A stretch of DNA of 16,098 bases from Streptomyces sp. ICC1 (GTDB taxonomy: Bacteria > Actinomycetota > Actinomycetes > Streptomycetales > Streptomycetaceae): assembly GCF_003287935.1 (NCBI RefSeq), contig NZ_CP030287.1, positions 9,012,134 to 9,028,231 of the forward strand. The letters run 5' to 3'. Made by a program: the position numbers and the translations under genes. The notes below the pieces were generated by a model. The model ran no database searches, had not been told where the DNA came from, and worked only from the letters and a program-made list of their open reading frames with translations. This document shows, one piece after another, positions 12,107-16,098 of this stretch; the first letter of the stretch is position 1; every line of letters begins with the position of its first letter.

Positions 12107-12703
12107 TTCCGACCGCTTCCTACGTTTCACGTCCAGTTGCCCACTGCCGAGGCCGCCCCTCCCACACCCATCAGCGCCGCGGCCGCCCGCTCCTACCTCG
12201 CCACGGTCACCCCGAAGACCGAGGGGTCCACCAGCGGGTACAGCCGCGACCTCTTCCCCCACTGGAGCACCGTCTCCGGCACCTGCAACACCCGCGAGAC
12301 CGTCCTCAAGCGCGACGGCTCGGGCGTCGTCCAGGACTCCGCCTGCGCGGCCGTCAGCGGCAACTGGTACTCCGAGTACGACGGCGCCACCTGGACCGCC
12401 GCCTCCGACGTCGACATCGACCACGTCGTCCCGCTTGCCGAGGCATGGCGCTCCGGCGCCAACTCCTGGACCACCAGCAAGCGCCAGCAGTTCGCCAACG
12501 ACCTCACCCGCCCCCAGCTCATAGCGGTCACCGACAACGTCAACCAGGCCAAGGGCGACCTCGACCCCGGCAAGTGGCTTCCCCCGCGCACGGCCTACCG
12601 CTGTACGTACGCGCGCCTGTGGGTCGACGTGAAGCAGTACTGGAACCTGAGCATGGACTCGACGGAGAAGACGGCCCTGCTCAACATCCTCAACGCCTGC
12701 TGA
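12107..12703 (+). CDS. Secreted HNH endonuclease family protein, N-terminus lost
   Basis: About 198 residues of the Streptomyces secreted HNH nuclease family, whose catalytic domain is related to DUF1524 / the GmrSD C-terminal domain. The HNH core is visible: SDVDIDHVVPLAEAWRSGAN (Asp-His metal and general-base pair), then NDLTRPQLIAVTDNVNQAKG with the conserved Asn and Lys, and DLDPGKWLPP. Earlier, GTCNTRETVLKRDG and DSACAAVSGNWYSEYDG contain family-typical Cys residues, and YRCTYARLW with NILNAC ends the protein, so two disulfides are likely. These enzymes probably degrade extracellular DNA. The signal peptide is missing because the frame enters from an adapter. The TGA at 12701-12703 is native. 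Confidence 0.88.
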   Translation, partial: FRPLPTFHVQLPTAEAAPPTPISAAAARSYLATVTPKTEGSTSGYSRDLFPHWSTVSGTCNTRETVLKRDGSGVVQDSACAAVSGNWYSEYDGATWTAASDVDIDHVVPLAEAWRSGANSWTTSKRQQFANDLTRPQLIAVTDNVNQAKGDLDPGKWLPPRTAYRCTYARLWVDVKQYWNLSMDSTEKTALLNILNAC

Positions 12704-12889
12704 CCCACCCGCCCACTCCACCCGCCCACTCATCCCAAGCACTTCCCGTCGCGCGGCACGAGTAACCACTTCCGGCCGCCGTACGCCCTCATACCCTTGT
12801 GGCCTTGGTCACATGCCTGCCGCAGGTGCCGCCTCAATCCGTGGACACGGCTGTGCCTGGAGCGGTCCAGGGCCGTAGGTTGTGCGGCT

Positions 12890-13324
12890 ATGAGCGCAAT
12901 GGAGGAGCTGGACCGCCAGATCGTGGATCTGCTCGTGCGGGACGGGCGGATGAGCTACACGGACCTGGGCAAGGCCACCGGACTGTCCACGTCGGCGGTC
13001 CATCAGCGAGTACGCCGCCTGGAGCAGCGCGGGGTCATCCGCGGCTACGCCGCCGTCGTCGACCCCGAGGCCGTCGGGCTGCCCCTGACGGCCTTCATCT
13101 CGGTCAAGCCCTTCGACCCGAGCGCCCCGGACGACATCGCGGAACGGCTGGCCGGGGTCCCGGAGATCGAGGCCTGCCACAGCGTCGCGGGCGACGAGAA
13201 CTACATCCTCAAGGTCCGCGTCGCGACCCCGCTGGAACTGGAAGACCTCCTGGGCCGGCTGCGCGCCCTCGCACACGTCTCCACCCGCACCACGGTGGTC
13301 CTCTCCACCCCGTACGAATCCTGA
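12890..13324 (+). CDS. Lrp/AsnC-family transcriptional regulator
   Basis: A 144-residue protein, about usual length. The N-terminal winged helix-turn-helix is ELDRQIVDLLVRDGRMSYTD, LGKATGLSTSAVHQRVRRLE, QRGVIRGYAAVVDPEAVGLP. The RAM effector-binding domain (about 68-140) contains TAFISVKPFDPS, ACHSVAGDENYILKVRV, LEDLLGRLRALAHV and ends TTVVLSTPYES. Such proteins sense amino acids or small metabolites and act as dimers or octamers. The ATG at 12890 gives MSAMEELDRQ; the ATG at 12899 is an alternative and neither has a strong ribosome site. The 186 bases upstream are intergenic, with a GC-rich CCCGCCCACTC duplication after the nuclease gene. The stop is immediately followed by the IS end, so the last residues may have been altered by insertion. 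Confidence 0.88.
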   Translation: MSAMEELDRQIVDLLVRDGRMSYTDLGKATGLSTSAVHQRVRRLEQRGVIRGYAAVVDPEAVGLPLTAFISVKPFDPSAPDDIAERLAGVPEIEACHSVAGDENYILKVRVATPLELEDLLGRLRALAHVSTRTTVVLSTPYES

Positions 13325-13895
13325 GGTGTCCCCCGGAGTGTGGACACGGGGGTCATGCTGCGAGTGTGAGTTTACGTCCTCGCTGGTGTTGCCGTTCGAA
13401 TTCGGCGGGTGAGAGGTAGCCGAGGGCGCTATGGCGCCGGCGGGTGTTGTAGTAGGTGAGCCACCGGAAGATCTCCAGCCTGGCCTGACGCACCGTCGTG
13501 AACACGCCCTGCACCGCTTCTCTCTTCAGTCCCTGCCAAAACGATTCAGCCAAGGCGTTGTCGTAGCTCGACCCGACACGGCCCATGCTCCGCCGGATGC
13601 CGAAACGATCGCTGACCTGGGCGAACGCGGCCGAGGTGTATTGCGAGCCCCTGTCCGCGTGGAAGATCACCCCGTCCACGTGGCCGCCGCGGGTCGCCAC
13701 CGCCATCTCGAGCGCGTCGATGACCAGTCCCGTGCGCATGTGGGTGGCCATCGACCATCCAAGGACCCAGCGCGAGCAGATGTCCAGGACGCAGGCCAGG
13801 TAGAGCCATGTGCCGCCGACCTGAACGTAGGTGATGTCCCCGCACCATTTCTCGTCCAGGTCCCGGGCGGTGAAGGCCCGTCGGACCAGGTCCGC
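13325..13895 (-). mobile_element. Right-end part of an IS3-family insertion sequence
   Basis: This stretch holds the C-terminal two thirds of an OrfB transposase and, beyond its stop, 28 bases (13325-13352) containing the inversely arranged GTGTCCCCC and ACACGGGGG words expected of the terminal inverted repeat. The left end, OrfA and the start of OrfB are missing because the fragment is cut at about 13895. No target duplication can be identified. Confidence 0.75.
13353..13895 (-). CDS. IS3-family transposase OrfB, C-terminal part
   Basis: About 180 residues of a DDE integrase-fold transposase. All three catalytic acidic residues are present: Asp in KWCGDITYVQVGG, Asp in VIFHADRGSQYTSAAF, and Glu in SSYDNALAESFWQGLKRE. 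The second Asp and the Glu are separated by exactly 35 residues, the D(35)E spacing of IS3 elements. The tail YYNTRRRHSALGYLSPAEFE is likewise typical. The frame is fused in phase with an F420-oxidoreductase N-terminus at 13895, producing a false 255-residue hybrid. The natural start and OrfA frame-shift region are absent, so this copy is not functional as shown. Confidence 0.9.
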   Translation of the reverse strand, partial: ADLVRRAFTARDLDEKWCGDITYVQVGGTWLYLACVLDICSRWVLGWSMATHMRTGLVIDALEMAVATRGGHVDGVIFHADRGSQYTSAAFAQVSDRFGIRRSMGRVGSSYDNALAESFWQGLKREAVQGVFTTVRQARLEIFRWLTYYNTRRRHSALGYLSPAEFERQHQRGRKLTLAA

Positions 13896-14120
13896 GACGG
13901 TGGCGGTGGGGGTGCGGGCGGCCATCTGGGCGATGGCGGTGCCCAGGCGGATGCGCGAGGTGTGTGCGGCGATCCAGGTGAGCGGGGTGAAGGCGTCCGA
14001 GCCCCAGGCCTCGGCGGTCCACACCGAGTCGTAGCCGAGGTTCTCGGCTTCGGCGGCGAGGTCGAGGTGGTCCGGGTTGGGGCCGCGGCCCCAGTAGCCG
14101 AGTGCGAGTCCGAGGCGCAT
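13896..14120 (-). CDS. LLM-class F420-dependent oxidoreductase, N-terminal fragment
   Basis: The first 75 residues of a luciferase-like TIM-barrel oxidoreductase that uses coenzyme F420: MRLGLALGYWGRGPNPDHLD, LAAEAENLGYDSVWTAEAWG, SDAFTPLTWIAAHTSRIRLG, TAIAQMAARTPTAT. These cover the first strands and the start of the cofactor pocket. The ATG at 14118-14120 has GGAGGGG seven bases upstream. A 15-bp palindrome lies about 50 bases upstream. The protein should be 330-350 residues; the rest is replaced by IS3 transposase at 13895. Confidence 0.88.
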
Positions 14121-14166
14121 GTACGGTCCCCTCCGCGATGCCGGCGCGAGGCCGGGTCAGTCATAT

Positions 14167-14181
14167 CTGACGATGCGTCAG
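14167..14181. promoter_or_regulatory. Operator-like palindrome CTGACG-ATG-CGTCAG
   Basis: A perfect 6-bp inverted repeat with a 3-base centre, between the F420-oxidoreductase start (14120) and the terminator at 14197. The TGACGnnnCGTCA form is typical of dimeric repressor sites. Its position overlaps the expected promoter of the oxidoreductase gene. Confidence 0.55.
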
Positions 14182-14196
14182 GTGACTGTAGGGCAA

Positions 14197-14226
14197 CGGC
14201 CCCCCGCCCGGAAGGGCGGGGGGCCG
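14197..14226. terminator. Strong GC hairpin with GGAA loop
   Basis: A perfect 13-bp stem CGGCCCCCCGCCC / GGGCGGGGGGCCG around GGAA. It lies downstream of the minus-strand gene that ends at 14257 and upstream of the codirectional oxidoreductase gene. Confidence 0.85.
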
Positions 14227-14256
14227 CTGTGGCGTGGCGCCGGGTCGTGCGCGGGG

Positions 14257-14465
14257 TCAGCCGCGCTGGATGCCCGAGGTGTCGTTCAGGACGCCGCGAC
14301 GGCCGTCCTGGGTCTGCGCGATCAGCGTGGCCTGACCGCGCTGCTCCACGGCCAGGTACCAGGTGCCCGGCGCCAGCTCCGCGATCGGAGCGGGGTTGCC
14401 GTCCTCCGCGAAGAGGGGGCGGGCCACCGGCACGGCGAACCAGAACGGGGTGAAGTCCGCCGGCT
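14257..14465 (-). CDS. C-terminal fragment of a conserved Streptomyces protein
   Basis: About 68 residues: QPADFTPFWFAVPVARPLFA, EDGNPAPIAELAPGTWYLAV, EQRGQATLIAQTQDGRRGVL, NDTSGIQRG and stop (TGA 14257-14259). Alternating hydrophobic strands suggest a small beta-rich domain. The ending resembles conserved Streptomyces proteins of unknown function that I cannot name. It is upstream of the F420-oxidoreductase gene in the same direction, with a terminator between them. The 5' part is lost at the join near 14465. Confidence 0.6.
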
Positions 14466-14995
14466 GGGGCGCGGGTCCTCTGCTGGGCGGGACCGGCCCG
14501 GGAAGCCGGGACAGGTGGGCGTGGGGCGGTCGGCTGGCGGGTGGCGTGTTGCCAGCGGGCCCGGACCCCGGCGAGGTGGGCGAGCGTCCGGCGGCTGCCG
14601 GTGATCACCTGGTGTGGCGAGTTCGTCAGGTCCTGAGCGAAGGCCTGGACGTGCAGGCCTGCGAGGTGCGCGTGGTGCAAGAGGGCACGCCGCAGGATCT
14701 GCTCGCCCCAGTGCTCCGGCGGTCCCGCCGGGCTGTCCAGCAGCTCCAGGGCCTCTTGCGGGCCGAACGCGGGCGTGAGTAGACCGCTTTGCTGCGCCTC
14801 CCAGAGCACGGTCACCTTGTCGACCGGCTCGCCCCGGCTGGCCAGCGAGGTCAAGCACCGGTACAGGCCGCCGTACAGCTGGGTGGTGAAGTCCTCCGGG
14901 CGCAGCCACCGCATCGACGCCAGGGCCTCCGGGTACGCGGTGGCTGTCGACAGCAGCAGCTGCTCCTCGCTGGCGACCTCGGGCCCCACCTGGAG
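14466..14995 (-). CDS. DnaB-N-like domain protein, partial
   Basis: The frame reads VASEEQLLLSTATAYPEALA, SMRWLRPEDFTTQLYGGLYR, CLTSLASRGEPVDKVTVLWE, AQQSGLLTPAFGPQEALELL and continues through LLHHAHLAGLHVQAFAQDLT to a Pro/Arg-rich tail. The EExLLSxxxxxPEALxxxxWLRPEDF pattern is that of the replicative helicase DnaB N-terminal domain, which mediates helicase-primase and oligomer contacts. No helicase core follows. In Streptomyces such stand-alone DnaB-N-like proteins occur in accessory regions, so this may be from a plasmid or integrative element. Both ends are cut; the GTG at 14989 is not certain to be the start. Confidence 0.75.
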
Positions 14996-15580
14996 GCTAG
15001 GTAGTGCTGGGGGAGGGGTGCGCCGGTGAGGAAGCCGGGGTCGGTGGTGTCGGTGGCGGTGAGGTTCAGGACCGCGCCCACCGAGTTCGCCGGGAGGCCG
15101 GAGATGTTGGTGGTGGCGCCGGGGGCGAGCTTGCCGGTGCTGCGGGTGTCCGCGAGGCGCTTGGGCACGACCGGCGTGAACAGCGCTTTGCCGTCCTTGC
15201 CGTAGTAGCCGACCGCGTCCAGGATCACGTGCGTGGAACCGGAGTTGGTGTAGAGGGTGATGGTGCCGTTCGGGCCGACCGGGACGATCGCCTGGTTCGA
15301 CTTGTCCTTGCCCGGCTCCACGTTCAGGTTCGAGGTGGCCGGACGCTTCGCCGGATCCGGGTAGGCGATGACGTGCGCCTGCTCCGTGGCGCCCGTACCG
15401 GTCAAGTTCAGCGCGACCGCCGTGGCGTCGGCCGGGATGCCGTTGACGCCCGCGACCTTGACCGTGCGGGTCTGGCCGCCGCCCAGCGGGCCGCCCGCGG
15501 TGCGGGTGTCAGCGACGCGGGCCGGGGTGATCGGGGAGAACCGCTCGCCGATGTTGGGCTGGTAGAAGCCGACGAAGTCC
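14996..15580 (-). CDS. PKD-domain surface protein, fragment 2 (continuation of 7571-8254)
   Basis: From 15580 the minus strand repeats DFVGFYQPNIGERFSPITPA through TRTVKVA exactly as at 8125-8254, then continues where that copy breaks off: GVNGIPADATAVALNLTGTG, ATEQAHVIAYPDPAKRPATS, NLNVEPGKDKSNQAIVPVGP, NGTITLYTNSGSTHVILDAV, GYYGKDGKALFTPVVPKRLA, DTRSTGKLAPGATTNISGLP. This is one complete repeat module plus most of the next (LxDTR start, VxLNLTxT, SNLNV, VPVGxxGxIxLYxNSGSTHVIxDxxGYY). It stops near 15000 in TGAPLP, where the DnaB-N-like fragment begins. No stop codon is native. Confidence 0.85.
15451..15580 (-). repeat. 130-bp exact duplicate of 8125-8254 (opposite strand)
   Basis: The reverse complement equals 8125-8254 base for base, with sharp ends. 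The flanks complete one gene, showing an overlap of two pieces of the same locus placed in opposite orientation. Confidence 0.95.
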
Positions 15581-15663
15581 TGGAAGCACCCCTCCGGCCC
15601 AGCCCGATCACCCCCACCTCATTCGGCACCGGGCTGCGCGACCGCCTGCGCGCCCTGAACTGA
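15581..15663 (+). CDS. C-terminal 26 codons of an unidentified gene
   Basis: The frame reads LRPSPITPTSFGTGLRDRLR then ALN and TGA (15661-15663). Good codon bias and a position 15 bases before the CBM2 gene start suggest a native upstream gene in the same direction. Too short to identify. Confidence 0.4.
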
Positions 15664-15678
15664 AAGGCACCCCACGAC

Positions 15679-16079
15679 ATGAGCCGCACGATCCCCCGCA
15701 CCGCCTTGCTGGCGGCCCTCAGTCTCGTCACCGCCGCCGGCGCGACCGCCACCGTGTTCGGCACCTCCGCCGGAGCCGCCGCCGCCGGCTGCAAGGTCGA
15801 GTACCAGATCACGAACCAGTGGAACACCGGCTTCGGCGCCAACGTGATCGTCACCAACACCGGTGACCCGGTCGCCTCCTGGACCCTGGAGTGGTCCTAC
15901 GCGAACGGCCAGCAGGTCACCCAGGGCTGGAACGCCACGATCAGCCAGTCCGGGGCGGCCGTCACCGCCAAGAGCCTCTCCTACAACGGAAGCCTGGCCA
16001 CCGGCGGTTCCACCTCCTTCGGCTTCAACGGCACGCACACTGGCACCAACGCCATACCCGCCACCTTCAAGCTCAACGG
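15679..16079 (+). CDS. Secreted protein with N-terminal CBM2 cellulose/chitin-binding module, 3' truncated
   Basis: 134 residues remain. A signal peptide (MSRTIPRTALLAALSLVTAA, GATATVFGTSAGAAAAG) is cleaved near residue 36. A family 2 carbohydrate-binding module follows: CKVEYQITNQWNTGFGANVI, VTNTGDPVASWTLEWSYANG, QQVTQGWNATISQSGAAVTA, KSLSYNGSLATGGSTSFGFN, GTHTGTNAIPATFKLNGC. The first and last Cys form the family disulfide, and the Trp residues of NQWNTG, SWTLEW and GWNAT mark the binding face. The module usually joins a hydrolase, lytic monooxygenase or other polysaccharide-active domain, which is lost at the adapter at 16080. The ATG at 15679 has GAAAGG about 11 bases upstream, a rather long spacing. 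Confidence 0.88.
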
Positions 16080-16098
16080 CTGTATCTTATACCCATCT
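16080..16098 (-). other. Nextera mosaic end at the window terminus
   Basis: The last 19 bases match CTGTCTCTTATACACATCT at 17 of 19 and coincide exactly with the window end, cutting the CBM2 gene. Confidence 0.95.

Noticed and set aside
11617..13324. Defence island with HNH nuclease, regulator and small membrane proteins
   Set aside because: The HNH protein is of a secreted, disulfide-bearing family, and an adapter at 12083-12101 separates it from the small membrane gene.
15004..15663. 219-codon plus-strand frame
   Set aside because: It is antisense to the PKD surface protein for most of its length. Only the last 26 codons after 15580 look like real coding sequence.

Overview
The DNA is high-GC actinobacterial, almost certainly Streptomyces. 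Third-position GC bias, GTG starts, GGAGG-type ribosome sites, GGGGC-TTCG-GCCCC-type terminators, and the protein families (DUF4232 lipoprotein, DUF8017 lipoprotein, short secreted transglycosylase, CebE-like sugar-binding protein, CBM2 secretome protein, Lrp/AsnC regulator) all fit that genus.

The main result is that the window is not one genomic locus. It is a patchwork of roughly 0.5-1.5 kb fragments. Several joins are marked by slightly corrupted Illumina Nextera adapter sequence: 4743-4794, 5494-5526, 8934-8967, about 9605-9678, 10248-10266, 11548-11581, 12083-12101 and 16080-16098, with probable remnants at 1-150 and 2523-2537. Other joins carry no adapter but are equally clear, because one gene stops in mid-domain and another begins in mid-domain (about 3288, 6180, 7570, 8254, 10938, 13895, 14465, 14995, 15580). 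Gene adjacency across these points means nothing, and no operon or system should be inferred across a join.

Layout. 1-150: adapter-like AT-rich tail. 150-1865: membrane protein, XRE-type regulator with GTTAAC repeat clusters, and the C-terminus of another gene. 1866-2520: DUF8017 lipoprotein part and a fold-back palindrome. 2538-3288: unknown protein. 3289-4742: a coherent stretch with a CMP-sialic-acid-synthetase-like gene, a terminator, a YidB-like gene and a divergent DUF952 start. 4795-5490: palindromes and a 70-bp tandem repeat without a gene. 5527-6180: start of a PLP decarboxylase. 6187-6780: complete secreted transglycosylase with a hairpin leader. 6865-7570: TnpB fragment. 7571-8254: PKD surface protein fragment. 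8255-8933: small conserved gene and the start of the next. 8968-9546: DUF4232 lipoprotein. 9735-10247: two overlapping partial genes. 10267-10937: sugar-binding protein C-terminus. 10938-11547: histidine kinase part. 11617-12080: zinc-ribbon protein and small membrane protein. 12107-13324: secreted HNH nuclease part and an Lrp regulator. 13325-13895: right end of an IS3-family element. 13896-14465: start of an F420 oxidoreductase and the end of a convergent gene. 14466-14995: DnaB-N-like protein. 14996-15580: second piece of the same PKD surface protein. 15581-16079: a gene end and a CBM2 protein start.

I found no credible new multi-gene system. The best native signal is the family of 9-bp-phased GTTAAC repeats lying both upstream of and inside the XRE-type regulator gene. 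The most useful practical observation is the adapter-marked chimerism, which explains every unusual fusion ORF in the window.
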